Shown piece by piece: positions 1-9,472 of a stretch of 64,000 bases of DNA. The notes below the pieces were generated by a model. The model saw only the letters and a program-made list of their open reading frames with translations. It was not told the origin of the DNA and ran no database searches. Origin of the DNA: a bacterium (lineage in GTDB: Bacteria > Planctomycetota > JAFGQW01); the NCBI GenBank assembly GCA_030426805.1, contig JAUHXU010000002.1:186001-250000 (forward strand), read 5' to 3'. The position numbers were made by a program, and so were the translations under genes. The stretch's first letter is position 1. Every line of letters starts with the position of its first letter.

Positions 1-2
1 CA

Positions 3-215
3 CTGTATCCGGCGCTCATCAAGCGGCGTGCCCGGCAGCGCTGGCCGGGGATTCGCATGAGTCAAAACAACGTTCGCGACGTGATCCGGCTGATGCGGGC
101 GCGCGGCATCGTGCGGCCCGTCCCGATGCGAAAGCGCGCTTACCCCTACTACGAACTCACCCGTAGAGGCGCGCTGATCCAGAAGCTCTTGAACCGTGCG
201 GAGGTGATCGCGTGA
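3..215 (+). CDS. Winged-helix-like protein, N-terminus cut by window edge
   Basis: The frame is open from the first bases and ends in TGA at 213-215. The 70 visible residues are basic and end in a segment (helix, turn, then a beta-hairpin-like stretch rich in Arg/Tyr) that resembles a winged-helix DNA-binding domain such as those of MarR-like or phage replication regulators. An internal ATG at 57 could be the true start. The stop overlaps the GTG start of the next gene, so it is probably translationally coupled to it and to the HerA-like ATPase that follows. The family is not identified. Confidence 0.45.
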   Translation: MYPALIKRRARQRWPGIRMSQNNVRDVIRLMRARGIVRPVPMRKRAYPYYELTRRGALIQKLLNRAEVIA

Positions 216-634
216 TCACGACTGGGGAGCGCACTGAAGCCGTGGCCGCTCAGATTCGGCGCCGGATCGCCAGCGAGGGGGACACGGGCGCCGTGACTCC
301 GACCGCGGTGTTGGAGCGTGAGATCGCGTTTCTGCACGAGCGCCTCGAGCGCGAACGAGTGGAGCATCGTAAGATCCTGCGGCAGATGGCACTCGCCGAC
401 TGCGAGCTGGGGACCGCTCTTCTGCAGGTGAGCGATGCCCATGGCCTGCACTTCCAGCCGGTGGGATCTCCCGCACGACGCCAGCTCGAGGCTCAGAGGC
501 GGGCTCTTGCCATGGAGCGTCGGCGCGCGATTGCCGAGCACGAGCGCAGCGTGGACGAGGTTCGGGCTCGGCTGCTGGCGCTTCTCACGCAGCGCTCCCA
601 CGTTCGCGGAGGCGACGCGGTTGGTGGAGCGTGA
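212..634 (+). CDS. Helical hypothetical protein upstream of HerA-like ATPase
   Basis: A GTG start overlaps the preceding TGA, and the 3' end overlaps the start of the ATPase gene, so the three frames form one operon. The 140-residue product is rich in Glu, Arg, Ala and Leu with heptad-like spacing (about residues 35-60 and 90-130), suggesting long helices or a coiled coil. No catalytic motif or membrane segment is visible. Its position suggests an accessory or adaptor subunit of the ATPase; this is inference from context only. Confidence 0.6.
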   Translation: MITTGERTEAVAAQIRRRIASEGDTGAVTPTAVLEREIAFLHERLERERVEHRKILRQMALADCELGTALLQVSDAHGLHFQPVGSPARRQLEAQRRALAMERRRAIAEHERSVDEVRARLLALLTQRSHVRGGDAVGGA

Positions 635-2570
635 CGCGCTTCTCGAGAAGCTCGCAGTCCTGATTCCCGAGCGTGTTGAGGCCTGGCGACGCTCGCTTTC
701 CTTCACGGATCCAGCCACTCGCGCCCTGATCGAGCAGGAGATACGAGCGACTGCCCATCGCCTGCTGGGGGACGCGAGGAATCGACTGCTTCTTTCGCCT
801 CCCAGTCAAGTGGACGCGCGCGGCGACTTTCGACTCGGGAGTGTCGTTTTCGAGTCTGAGAAGTGGCCAGTGGGACTTCGCCGCAGCGACGTCATGCAGC
901 ACACTGCTATCTTCGGTAGAAGCGGTGCCGGAAAAACCAACACGGTGTTCGGGCTGCTGCAACAGCTCTCGGAGAAGCGGATCCCGTTCGTCTTCCTGGA
1001 CTGGAAACGAACCGGTCGGCATCTCATGCCGCTTCTTCAGGGGCGAACCGAGCTGTTCACTCCCGGACGGAGCTTGTCCCCGTTTACCTTCAATCCGTTT
1101 CTCGTGCCGCCGGGCGTTGAGGCGAACACGTATCTTCTGCAGGTCAGTGATGTGCTGACCCGGGCCTACCTGCTCGGCGTAGGGTCGCGAAGCCTGATCG
1201 AGCGCTCCCTTCGGCAGTGCTACGCAGTGAATCGAGCACCGGCGCTTTCTGACGTGATTGCTGCCCTTCACGGGCTTCCTGATCCAGACCGGGTTCGTGC
1301 GTGGAAGATCTCAGCGCTTCGCGCGCTTGAGTCCCTCGAACTCGCGGGGCTCACGACGAAGGACGCCGTGGTCCAGGAGGCAGTCGTGCAGACAATGCTG
1401 GCCGGCCAGACGATCGTGGAGTTGAACGGCCTTTCGAGCCAGAGCAAGGCGTTTCTCGTGCCGTTGATCGCCTTGTGGATCTACTCCGCGAAACTGGCTG
1501 CGAACACGCGCGAACGCCTCGAACTCGTGCTGGTGCTCGAGGAAGCACATCACGTGCTTCGTGCAGACGCGCGAGGTGGTGAGACGGTCATGACCATGCT
1601 GCTTCGCCAGTGCCGAGAGCTTGGGATCGGCGTCGTGATCGTTGATCAGCATCCGCATCTCATGCATCCGGTGGTTGCGAACGCCGCGACAACGGTCCTT
1701 CTTAACCTTCGCGATCCACGCGACGTGAAGCGGGGAAGCGAGTTGGTGGGCTTGAGTGATCGGGATCGCCGGTTTGTGAGTCAGCTTCCGGTGGGGGACG
1801 GTGTTGTTCGGCTCGAGAGAGTTGATCGGCCGTTTCTGGTTCGGTTCCCCTTGGCGTCGGTGAAGAAGGGATCGGTGACAGATGCGGAAGTGAGCCGCCT
1901 TCTCAGGGGAAATACGTCGGGTTCGGCGCAGAAGACCCCGGAAGAGCTGGAATCCGGCGGGTTCGCGCGGGTTCTTGCCTCTGATCACGCACTCTCAGCG
2001 GACGAGCTCACGTTCGCCTCCGATGTGCTGGCGCATCCCGAGGATGGTGTTCGCGTGCGTTACGCCCGACTGGGCTGGAGTGCGGATCGAGGCAACCGCG
2101 TGAAGCGACAGCTTGTCGAGGCCGGGGTGGTGGAAGCCGCGAGCGTGCCTGTGGGTCGAAGCCGCAAGGTCGTGCTCCGGGTCTCGGCGGCGGTGCGGAA
2201 GCGCCTGGGGCTCGAGGGCTGGTCGCATGGTGGGCGCGAGTCGCTCGCACATGCCTACTGGAAGGCCTGGTGGGCGAGGGAGTATCGCCGGCGGGGGTTT
2301 GAGGTGAGCGTAGAGGCGGCGAGGAAGCGCTCTGAAGGGAGGATGGATGTTCTCGCCGTTCGCGACGAGGAGCGCATCGCCGTGGAGGTCGAGACCGGTC
2401 GCTCAGATGTGGTAGCGAACGTCCGGCGGGATCTTCGAGAGGGGGTGAGCCGGGTGCAAGTGGTCGCGACGGATGTGGGGGCGAGGCAGAAGGTGGAGCG
2501 AGCGTTGCTGAAGGAGGGATTGGTGATTCCGGGGCGGGTTGAAGTGGTTGTTGGGAGCCGCCGGCCGTGA
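621..2570 (+). CDS. HerA/FtsK-like (DUF87-type) ATPase with C-terminal nuclease-like domain
   Basis: TTG at 621 (or GTG at 624) is preferred over the upstream ATG at 435 because a GGAGG sits at 608-612 and the N-terminal residues before it read as shadow of the previous gene. Walker A GRSGAGKT is at about residues 99-106 and Walker B LVLVLEEAHH at about 302-311. An RQCRELGIG stretch and the IVDQHP segment match the sensor region of HerA-type motor ATPases. After the ATPase comes a winged-helix-like region and, from about residue 574, a PD-(D/E)XK-like pattern (MDVLAV followed by VEVETG) with Glu in place of the usual Lys. Such proteins are DNA-pumping or defence ATPases. The same three-part layout recurs at 26027-28111. 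The specific role is unknown. Confidence 0.8.
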   Translation: MVERDALLEKLAVLIPERVEAWRRSLSFTDPATRALIEQEIRATAHRLLGDARNRLLLSPPSQVDARGDFRLGSVVFESEKWPVGLRRSDVMQHTAIFGRSGAGKTNTVFGLLQQLSEKRIPFVFLDWKRTGRHLMPLLQGRTELFTPGRSLSPFTFNPFLVPPGVEANTYLLQVSDVLTRAYLLGVGSRSLIERSLRQCYAVNRAPALSDVIAALHGLPDPDRVRAWKISALRALESLELAGLTTKDAVVQEAVVQTMLAGQTIVELNGLSSQSKAFLVPLIALWIYSAKLAANTRERLELVLVLEEAHHVLRADARGGETVMTMLLRQCRELGIGVVIVDQHPHLMHPVVANAATTVLLNLRDPRDVKRGSELVGLSDRDRRFVSQLPVGDGVVRLERVDRPFLVRFPLASVKKGSVTDAEVSRLLRGNTSGSAQKTPEELESGGFARVLASDHALSADELTFASDVLAHPEDGVRVRYARLGWSADRGNRVKRQLVEAGVVEAASVPVGRSRKVVLRVSAAVRKRLGLEGWSHGGRESLAHAYWKAWWAREYRRRGFEVSVEAARKRSEGRMDVLAVRDEERIAVEVETGRSDVVANVRRDLREGVSRVQVVATDVGARQKVERALLKEGLVIPGRVEVVVGSRRP

Positions 2571-3033
2571 GCGCAGGCGAGACTAGCCCTACCAGTTCTG
2601 GCGTTCTGGCGTTTCTGGCGATCGGTGGTGGGGCGAGATTGCTCAGTTTGCAACTCATCTGCATTTTGGAAACACATGCCGCGAAGCGGCTCGACGGGTG
2701 TCAGATCAAGTCGTGGTCAGTATGAGTTAGTATTGGATGATCATGCGCCTGCGCAATGGCAGGAGGTCCCACTGAGTCGGAGTCGGCGACGAGCCTTGGC
2801 CGGCGCTGGACGCGCGACCATGCCCGACCTGCCACACGTTGGGTTTGTTCGCCCGATGCGATGCCTGCTGGGAGAGGGTCGCACGGACCTTGACTTCCCG
2901 TTGGGCGCGCAAAGCGGGCAGTCACGATGGTTTTCACGGGGTACTTAGGTAGGATAAAGGGGGAAGCGCGCGGAAGCAGGCTGAAACCGAATCTCAGCTG
3001 CCTAGATCACGAGGACTTGGAGCTCGCATCAGC
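2571..3033. other. Intergenic region, no supported gene
   Basis: 463 bases between the HerA-like ATPase and the Qat operon. A GTG-started frame at 2625-2948 is open, but its composition is irregular and it has no convincing ribosome-binding site or family resemblance. The middle section (about 2700-2760) is noticeably more AT-rich than its surroundings. The promoter of the Qat operon is presumably here. I see no tRNA, repeat or strong terminator. Confidence 0.5.
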
Positions 3034-4821
3034 ATGTGGTCAGATGTTGAAACTGATCGGGACTACCTCAACTACACTGAGGTTGCCGAGCTTGCAGCGA
3101 ACCTGATTCGCCAACGCACGCTCCTGCCGATTTCCATAGGGATCTTTGGAGGCTGGGGATCAGGGAAGTCATCGCTGCTCCGACTAGTCCACAAGGAGCT
3201 GACCGACAGCGACGACGGTAACTACTTGCACGTCGAGTTCGACGCTTGGCTCTACCAAGGGTTCGATGACGCGCGGGCGGCTCTGATGGAGGCTATCTCC
3301 ACGCGCCTTATTGAGGCTGCCGGGGCGCACGAGGATCTTGGCGACAAAGTCAAGAGGTTCGCGAAGCGGGTCAACTACTTTCGCCTGCTTGGGCTCGGGA
3401 TGGACGTCGCGGCGACGGCGATGGGAGCGCCAACATTGGGCGTATTCACGACCGGAGGTGCCGCCCTGGGAAGGGTGCTCTCGGGGGAAGCTACGGCAGA
3501 TGATGTCGAGCAGCTCAAGGCTGCAGGCAAGGCCGCCAAGGACGTAGGAGACGGTCTGCTGAAGCCGAGCGAGCCGGTCACCCCGCCAAAGGAGATCGCC
3601 GCGTTCCGCAAGGAGCTATCCGAGATCCTGGAGGAACTCGACAAGGTGCTCGTGGTATCAATCGACAACCTCGACCGGTGCCTGCCAAGGAACGCGATCC
3701 ACACTCTGGAAGCCGTCCGACTGTTCTTGTTCGTCGATCGAACAGCGTTCGTAGTCGCTGCGGATGAGGACATGATCCGGTTCGCAGTCACCGAGCACTA
3801 TGGGCGCCTGGGAGAGAGGCACGTAAAGGACTATCTCGACAAGTTCATTCAAGTGCCCGTCAGGGTTCCACGCCTCGGAGTAGCGGAGGTGAGGGCCTAC
3901 CTGATGTTGTTGTTCACTTCCCTTGCCGTCGACGACGATCTTCATGAGAAGATTCGAGAGAATGTTCAGGAAGCATTGCGCGAGAGCTGGAAAGAGACCT
4001 CCTTCGATGCGGGCTCCTGTCTTGACATGGTCAAGGGTGAGCCCAGAAACAAACTGGAGGTGGATTTTGGGATCGCCGATCGGATGGCTGGGCTCTTGGC
4101 AAAATCCCCGCAAGTCGGCGGGAATCCCCGGACCGTGAAGCGAATGCTGAACGTCGTGCGCATGCGCTCCGAGATCGCCAGGCGACGCAAGATGCCCATC
4201 GACGAAGCGCTGATCGCAAAGCTGGCCCTGTTTGAACGCTGCACGGATAGCGCGGCAACTGCGATGCTCTATGGTCTCATCAACCGTGCTGATGCTGGGA
4301 CGCCGGAAGTCATCCAGGGCCTCGAAGCTGAAGAGGATGAGGCGTCACTGACCGAGAAGTGTGCCGAGGAGTTCGGTGAAAAGCACGCAGTCTTCGTCAG
4401 GGACTGGATTCGACTGAAGCCCTCATTCGGGACAACGGACTTGAGGCCCCTGGTTTACCTCAGCCGCGAGACGCTCCCGCTCGCGGCGATCGACGGCGCC
4501 CTAACACCCGTAGCTGAGAGGGCCGTTCGGATTCTCCTTCTCGTAAAGTCGCAGAGTTCGGTAGGAGCTAAGGAGGCGCTGAAGCCGCTCAGCGACGAGG
4601 AGAAGGCCCAGGTGATGGCGGCCCTCACCGCTGAACTGCGGCGGATCAGCAATTGGATCACACGCCCGCAGGGGTTTCAGGGTCTCCTGATCCTGGCAGC
4701 GGAGACAGCTGAGTGCGGGAGGATGGCGAGGAAGTTTATCGAATCCCTCCAACTAGAGAAGCTGCCGGCGTGGATGCGCGTGGCGGTGAAGGGGCAGCCC
4801 TGGTTCGGAGCGGAGGCGTAG
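3034..4821 (+). CDS. qatA: QatA: KAP-family P-loop ATPase of Qat anti-phage system
   Basis: A 595-residue protein with a KAP NTPase layout. Walker A GGWGSGKS is at residues 39-46, followed by the FDAWLYQ segment typical of KAP ATPases. Near residues 207-220 is the Walker B-like VVSIDNLDRC, followed by the FVVAADEDMIRFAV block. Family KAP ATPases are usually membrane-associated; a hydrophobic stretch lies near residues 115-150. It is the first gene of four tightly spaced genes whose products match QatA-B-C-D in order, a system known to protect against phages. In Qat, the ATPase is required together with the other three proteins, but its mechanism is not settled. The start has no strong Shine-Dalgarno sequence. 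Confidence 0.92.
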   Translation: MWSDVETDRDYLNYTEVAELAANLIRQRTLLPISIGIFGGWGSGKSSLLRLVHKELTDSDDGNYLHVEFDAWLYQGFDDARAALMEAISTRLIEAAGAHEDLGDKVKRFAKRVNYFRLLGLGMDVAATAMGAPTLGVFTTGGAALGRVLSGEATADDVEQLKAAGKAAKDVGDGLLKPSEPVTPPKEIAAFRKELSEILEELDKVLVVSIDNLDRCLPRNAIHTLEAVRLFLFVDRTAFVVAADEDMIRFAVTEHYGRLGERHVKDYLDKFIQVPVRVPRLGVAEVRAYLMLLFTSLAVDDDLHEKIRENVQEALRESWKETSFDAGSCLDMVKGEPRNKLEVDFGIADRMAGLLAKSPQVGGNPRTVKRMLNVVRMRSEIARRRKMPIDEALIAKLALFERCTDSAATAMLYGLINRADAGTPEVIQGLEAEEDEASLTEKCAEEFGEKHAVFVRDWIRLKPSFGTTDLRPLVYLSRETLPLAAIDGALTPVAERAVRILLLVKSQSSVGAKEALKPLSDEEKAQVMAALTAELRRISNWITRPQGFQGLLILAAETAECGRMARKFIESLQLEKLPAWMRVAVKGQPWFGAEA

Positions 4822-4822
4822 G

Positions 4823-5590
4823 ATGGGGACCTCAGCATCTAGCTCTGGGCCCGGTTCTGGGTCGCCGCTAGTCCCACCGTGGGCTGATCCGACTCCCGAC
4901 GCGCCTTTGCCCAAGCCGGATCCGCAGCGCTTCCGCGAGTTTCGGACGGCGTTGGGAAAGTACGTCGGAGGCGGTGACCGGCGGCAGCTCGGAAGAGCGC
5001 TTGGGCATTACGCGAGTCGCTCAACAGGCGGAGCGACCATCGGCTCTCGCCGGTATGGATCGATGTCGACAGCTGGCGGGCGGCTCGTCAACCTCCTGTC
5101 CGACCTCCAGGGCGGAGGGACTGGTGAGGAGTCGATCGGCGTTGACTTCTCGCGGCTAAAGGGCGCGTCGACCGACTATGCGATTCAGGAGATCGCCCTC
5201 GCGCTGGCGCCCAACAATGGTGACCGGGAGAGGATCATCAACGGCCTCCAAGCGGCACTCTCGCACGCGCTTGAGGGTAGTGAGGCTTTCGAGCCTGAGG
5301 GCCTGTCTGAAGACGTACTCGTCGATGTCCTTCTCAGCTACCTGACCGAGGTTGTGTTCGAGCAGATCATCCTGGACTCTGACCGGGCCTTCGAGAAGAC
5401 CGAGGACCCCGAGCTGATTGTGCAGCGCGAGGGTGCTCTCTTCGAGGTCGTCAAGGCCAGCGTCGATAAGCACCTGCACCCTCTGCTCGGGGACGACATT
5501 GGCCGCTTTTCCACCGACGATCTCGCGAAACTCCAGCGAGATGCCATCAAGGAGATTTGGGAGGAGTGGGACTCGGAGGCGCCAGAATGA
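4823..5590 (+). CDS. qatB: QatB: Qat anti-phage system protein of unknown fold
   Basis: 255 residues beginning one base after the qatA stop and overlapping qatC by ATGA at 5587-5590. The N-terminus is Gly/Ser/Pro-rich (SGPGSGSPLVPPW), which is typical of QatB proteins, followed by a predominantly helical acidic body (about residues 35-250). No enzymatic motif is evident. Assignment rests on its place between a KAP ATPase and a QueC-like protein, with the N-terminal signature as support. It is translationally coupled to its neighbours. Confidence 0.88.
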   Translation: MGTSASSSGPGSGSPLVPPWADPTPDAPLPKPDPQRFREFRTALGKYVGGGDRRQLGRALGHYASRSTGGATIGSRRYGSMSTAGGRLVNLLSDLQGGGTGEESIGVDFSRLKGASTDYAIQEIALALAPNNGDRERIINGLQAALSHALEGSEAFEPEGLSEDVLVDVLLSYLTEVVFEQIILDSDRAFEKTEDPELIVQREGALFEVVKASVDKHLHPLLGDDIGRFSTDDLAKLQRDAIKEIWEEWDSEAPE

Positions 5591-6903
5591 AGCTGGCCAT
5601 TCGCTCTCTAAAGTCGGCGCTTCCCAGTGCTTCGCAGGGGGAGGTTGGCGTCCTGCTGTACAGCGGAAACGAGCGAGGTCCTGGAGGACTGGCGATCGCC
5701 AGCAACTACATCGATGAGATCGCGCGCCTCGGCGCGCCAGTCCCACAAGCAGCTCTGGACTTCCTCACTATCTGCCTCAGTGTCGTGGCCGCGGATACCT
5801 TCGTCCGGCGCGAGACTGCCGATGATGGGTGGGCCCGTGAGTTCGAACTGGACGTTGCGTTGGGCGACCCCGACCCATGGACAGGCCTGATCGCAGACGT
5901 GGAACACGCTCTTGGCTTTCTCTCGGGAGACTCGTGGTCCTTGACGCTGACAGATGGTGGCCAGATCGCGCCCAAACCGATGAGGTGGAACAGGCGCCGC
6001 CGGGTCTTCGACTTGAAGGGCCGGGACTGTGCATGCCTGTTCTCTGGAGGGCTGGACAGCACCATCGGCGCAATCGATCTTGTCGCGAACGGTCGAGCCC
6101 CTCTGCTAGTCAGTAGTGCTGGGCGGCTCGACAATCAAGCCCAGGCAGCAGTCAAGCGGCACGTTGGCGCGCCGGCCCCGCGCTTCGCGCTCAACCCTGC
6201 TCCGGCGGCGCCCAAGAGGTTTCCGAGAGACGTGTCCATGAGGACGCGCAGCCTCGGCTTCATTGGGATAGGGGTTGTCGCGGCTTCTGCTGTTTCAGCG
6301 GCAGTAGGTGAGCCGTCCGTTGACCTGGTGATCCCGGAGAACGGCCCCATCTCCCTTAACGCACCGCTCACGCCGCGCCGGATCGGGTCCCTCAGCACAA
6401 GAACTACGCACCCATTCCTCCTTGGGCGGTTGCAGAAGCTGTTGGACTCCGTTGAAACGCCGGTGAGACTTGGCAACCCTTACCAACTCGCCACCAAGGG
6501 CGAGATGGTTGCGCAGTGCGCGAATTCCTTGGCTTTAGCTAGCGCAGCGGGTTCGACCGTGTCGTGCGGCAAGTTCCAGCGCAAGGCGACCCAGTGTGGG
6601 AAGTGCGTGCCTTGCATCTTCCGCCGGGCCGCGTTTCACCATGCCGGAGTAGCAGACACGACGAACAAGGGCTACAGGTATCCTGACCTCCGCCGGGCGC
6701 TCTCAGATGTGGGCGGCAGGGACGATGTGCTAGCCATGATGATCGCGTGCTCTGGTAGCCGCAAGACCCCTCTGCGCAGGGCTGTCTTGCTTGGCGGCCC
6801 ACTCCCGGCGGATGAGGCGATGCGGGATAGCATGGTTGACGTGAGCAGGCGAGGGCTGGAAGAGGTCGCGTCGTTCCTCAGGAGTCAGGGACTCAAGTGC
6901 TGA
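5587..6903 (+). CDS. qatC: QatC: QueC-like PP-loop enzyme of Qat system
   Basis: 438 residues from the ATG at 5587, chosen because it overlaps the qatB stop (ATGA). The PP-loop SGGLDST at residues 153-159 is that of QueC/ATP-pyrophosphatase enzymes, which activate a substrate carboxyl with ATP. Near residues 325-350 is a Cys cluster (SCGKF followed by CGKCVPC) matching the zinc site of QueC. In 7-deazaguanine metabolism QueC makes preQ0; in Qat the QatC relative is thought to act on a protein or nucleic-acid target, which remains inference. The 3' end overlaps qatD by 7 bases. Confidence 0.92.
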   Translation: MKLAIRSLKSALPSASQGEVGVLLYSGNERGPGGLAIASNYIDEIARLGAPVPQAALDFLTICLSVVAADTFVRRETADDGWAREFELDVALGDPDPWTGLIADVEHALGFLSGDSWSLTLTDGGQIAPKPMRWNRRRRVFDLKGRDCACLFSGGLDSTIGAIDLVANGRAPLLVSSAGRLDNQAQAAVKRHVGAPAPRFALNPAPAAPKRFPRDVSMRTRSLGFIGIGVVAASAVSAAVGEPSVDLVIPENGPISLNAPLTPRRIGSLSTRTTHPFLLGRLQKLLDSVETPVRLGNPYQLATKGEMVAQCANSLALASAAGSTVSCGKFQRKATQCGKCVPCIFRRAAFHHAGVADTTNKGYRYPDLRRALSDVGGRDDVLAMMIACSGSRKTPLRRAVLLGGPLPADEAMRDSMVDVSRRGLEEVASFLRSQGLKC

Positions 6904-7649
6904 TCGACTGTCACTGCCACCTGGATCTCTACCCCGAGCCGGCTCTCGTTGCGGCGTCGTTGCGCGAGCCTTGTCTTGTCCTGTCCGTTACGACCACGCC
7001 CAGTGCTTGGCGCGGCACGTTTGCCCTCGGGTCGCGGGTTACGGGCGTGCACACGGGGCTCGGCCTGCATCCCCAACTGGCTGAGGAGCGTGCGGGTGAA
7101 TTCGCGCTCATGGAGAGCCTAGTGGGGGCTGCCGAGTTCCTCGGAGAGGTGGGCCTGGACGGCAGCGCCGAGCTACGTAAGACCCGGCCTCACCAGGAGC
7201 GCCTGTTCAACTCAATACTCGACTTAGCCACTCGGGCGGGAGGGCGAGTCCTCTCGATTCACTCTCGCCGTGCCGCTGAGCAGGTGACCTCCCGACTTCG
7301 AGCATTCCCCGACGCCGGCACGCCGATACTCCACTGGTTCTCCGGCAACTTGAAGGAGCTTCGACTGGCCATAGAGATCGGGTGCTGGTTCTCCGTTGGC
7401 CCGGCGATGCTCAGGAGCAGGAGGGGGCGCGGCCTGGTCGAGCAGATGCCTCGTGAGCGTGTCCTCCCCGAGACGGACGGACCGTTTGCCCTCGACGTTG
7501 CTGGGCGCCCCCTCCATCCCACCAATGCGAGAGAAGTTCAGGCCGGTGTCGCAGAACTGTGGGGCGAGTCCGTTGAGGTCGTGGCAGATAGAATGGCGAA
7601 GGGAGCATCGGCGATTCGCACCGAGATGCACGAGGTTGGCAGGGCTTGA
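6897..7649 (+). CDS. qatD: QatD: TatD-family metal-dependent hydrolase of Qat system
   Basis: 250 residues from a GTG that overlaps the end of qatC. All hallmark metal ligands of TatD nucleases are present in order: HCHLD (residues 6-10), the Glu of GEVGLDG, the His of SIHSRR, the His of ILHWFSG and the Asp of ETDGPF. The family cleaves DNA with divalent metals. It completes an intact four-gene Qat operon (3034-7649) with no frameshift or missing residue, so the system looks functional. Confidence 0.92.
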   Translation: MLIDCHCHLDLYPEPALVAASLREPCLVLSVTTTPSAWRGTFALGSRVTGVHTGLGLHPQLAEERAGEFALMESLVGAAEFLGEVGLDGSAELRKTRPHQERLFNSILDLATRAGGRVLSIHSRRAAEQVTSRLRAFPDAGTPILHWFSGNLKELRLAIEIGCWFSVGPAMLRSRRGRGLVEQMPRERVLPETDGPFALDVAGRPLHPTNAREVQAGVAELWGESVEVVADRMAKGASAIRTEMHEVGRA

Positions 7650-7922
7650 CCGAGGTAACCGTTCAAGGGTGCTTCGCGCCCCGGTCCGTTCTACGATCGT
7701 GTCGGAGGCCGTGACGAGCGAGCGTGTGTGGACCTGATCGACGAGGGCCAAGCCGCCAGGCGTCATGATTCGGCAGTTTGAGTCCGCCAAGGATATGAAC
7801 GTGGACGACGATCTGCAGTACTGTTCCGGCGTGGGATAGAGTGCGTCGCCGTGCCCGCGCACGACCAGGCCGGCGGATGCGAGCGAGAGTTCGAAGGACC
7901 GTTGACTGGTTGTTGACGACGC

Positions 7923-8453
7923 GTGAAAAACCAGGTCATTGGAGCCGTCGCGATTCTGGTCGCTGTCCTGACGCTATCGTCCTGCTGCACGTGCAAGTCG
8001 CAGTTGGAGGAGATCGCAGGTAAGCTTGAGCAGGTGCGTCAGGAAGTGGCCGGCCTGCCCTCAAAGCAGGCGTGGGGCAAGGCCCGACGGGTCTTTCCAG
8101 CAAGACCCGACCCAGTACCCACCACCTGGGATCTCGAGGTGAACCAGGGCACGAAGTCGGAGAGCAAGTCAGAACTTACTTGGTCGATTGTCACTGGTGC
8201 AGTGGTTCGAGGGGCCCCTACTGAAACGGCGTTGCTCTACGTCGATGCGATCAACTGTGACGCCGTGTTGGAAGCGGGGCCGGGCGTGAGCTTTCCCATA
8301 GATGCGGATGGCAACACTCTTCGGAATGGTCAGCCAGTCCTGCACGACGAGGGTGGCGTGTTTCTCGCGGTGAACGGGTCGATTCGCGTTCGCGTGACGA
8401 ACACGCCTCATCCCAAGTGGAGCGTACGGGTTCAGTTCCTCGGCTGGCTGTAG
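7923..8453 (+). CDS. Predicted lipoprotein, unknown function
   Basis: 176 residues from a GTG. The N-terminus is a lipoprotein signal peptide: short Lys/Asn start, hydrophobic core, then lipobox TLSSC at about residues 17-21. A short helix follows (LEEIAGKLEQVRQEV) and then a beta-rich domain of about 120 residues ending in Trp-Leu. It lies 273 bases after qatD on the same strand, too far to assume operon membership. The intervening bases (7650-7922) hold nothing I can support. No family recognised. Confidence 0.65.
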   Translation: MKNQVIGAVAILVAVLTLSSCCTCKSQLEEIAGKLEQVRQEVAGLPSKQAWGKARRVFPARPDPVPTTWDLEVNQGTKSESKSELTWSIVTGAVVRGAPTETALLYVDAINCDAVLEAGPGVSFPIDADGNTLRNGQPVLHDEGGVFLAVNGSIRVRVTNTPHPKWSVRVQFLGWL

Positions 8454-8631
8454 GCGCGAGAGCGATATGGGCAGAAGGCCCGCCAAGCGACGCGCTCGCG
8501 GTGGTGATGGGTCGCACGTCGTTGGCGTGCGAGCGCGGATGCGGATCGCCGTCTTTGGCCTTGGCCGGAGGCTCGCTCGGACGGCGTGCCAGTTCAATCC
8601 TTAAGAACCCCGCCCATGTTCGCCCGGTACG

Positions 8632-9324
8632 ATGGCTGGCGAGAGGTCCGGGAGGAGTTTGTACGGCGCACGACGCGCCAAGGAACTGAGCATCAGCGAG
8701 GTGGAGATCACTGGGCGCACGCCCTGGGATCGGCCGACTCTCTCAGCGAACGCCAAGACCGGAATCTCGCTCGATCTGCCGTTGACCTCGTGTGTCCCGA
8801 CGGCCGCATGCGCTGAGGTCTGCTACGCGAGTCAGGGCCGGCAGTACTTTCGAGCTTCGGTGGTCAAGTCGTTGGCCGTGAGTCGGCTGATTGATCAGGA
8901 TCCCGAGCGAGCAGCACGAAAGATCGTGGATGAGGCAGGCGGGCGAGCGATTCGCATCGCTGGAAGTGGCGAGGTGCTGCCCACGCACAGAGCGTTGCTG
9001 GAGCACATCGACCATCACGGCGGTTCCTGGTGGGGCTTCACGAGGCGTGTTGATACGCACCGCGTGCTTCCCGATCTCATGTTCTCAATTGACGCGACGA
9101 CTCCCGCTCCAGCGCTCGACTACGTCGCTGCTGAGGTCCCGGTTCGTCGGCGTGCCTACCTGCGCCGGCCGCAGGATGGTCCGGCGCCGCTGGATGTTGC
9201 GGTCACGTTTCCGGTCCACGGCTCGATCACGCGCTACGTCGAGCAGGTGCCAAGAGATCCGACTGACTGCCCGGAGATTCGAGGCGAGGTGACGGGCTGC
9301 TGGGGTTGTCGGCGCTGTTACTGA
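8632..9324 (+). CDS. Phage GP88-like cysteine-rich protein
   Basis: 230 residues. The core TSCVPTAACAEVCYA (about residues 52-66), followed by helical segments and an IRIAGSGEV strand, resembles the family of mycobacteriophage gene product 88, whose members carry a conserved Cys cluster and a TIM-barrel-like body. Further cysteines near the C-terminus (CWGCRRCY) could bind metal. The function of GP88-like proteins is not established; a Cys-bound iron-sulfur cluster is a guess. The ATG at 8632 has no clear ribosome-binding site, and an in-frame GTG at 8701 is possible. Phage-type content fits the mobile setting. Confidence 0.55.
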   Translation: MAGERSGRSLYGARRAKELSISEVEITGRTPWDRPTLSANAKTGISLDLPLTSCVPTAACAEVCYASQGRQYFRASVVKSLAVSRLIDQDPERAARKIVDEAGGRAIRIAGSGEVLPTHRALLEHIDHHGGSWWGFTRRVDTHRVLPDLMFSIDATTPAPALDYVAAEVPVRRRAYLRRPQDGPAPLDVAVTFPVHGSITRYVEQVPRDPTDCPEIRGEVTGCWGCRRCY

Positions 9325-9472
9325 TACGAGTCACGGGAGGACTACTGTCTCGCGCGCGCCGCCTGCAAAGTGCGCGGGCCCGGCCTGGCACACGGCATGT
9401 GCTACCTTTTCGTCGTGCGGCCAACCGCTCAGGACGTGTAGTTAGGGCGGGCCGTGTCGGAGGCAAGAGACA

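Noticed and set aside
2625..2948. 107-residue open frame between HerA-like and Qat genes
   Set aside because: No family resemblance, poor ribosome-binding site and irregular composition.
8467..8604. 45-residue basic frame
   Set aside because: Arg-rich short frame with no ribosome-binding site and no neighbour support.
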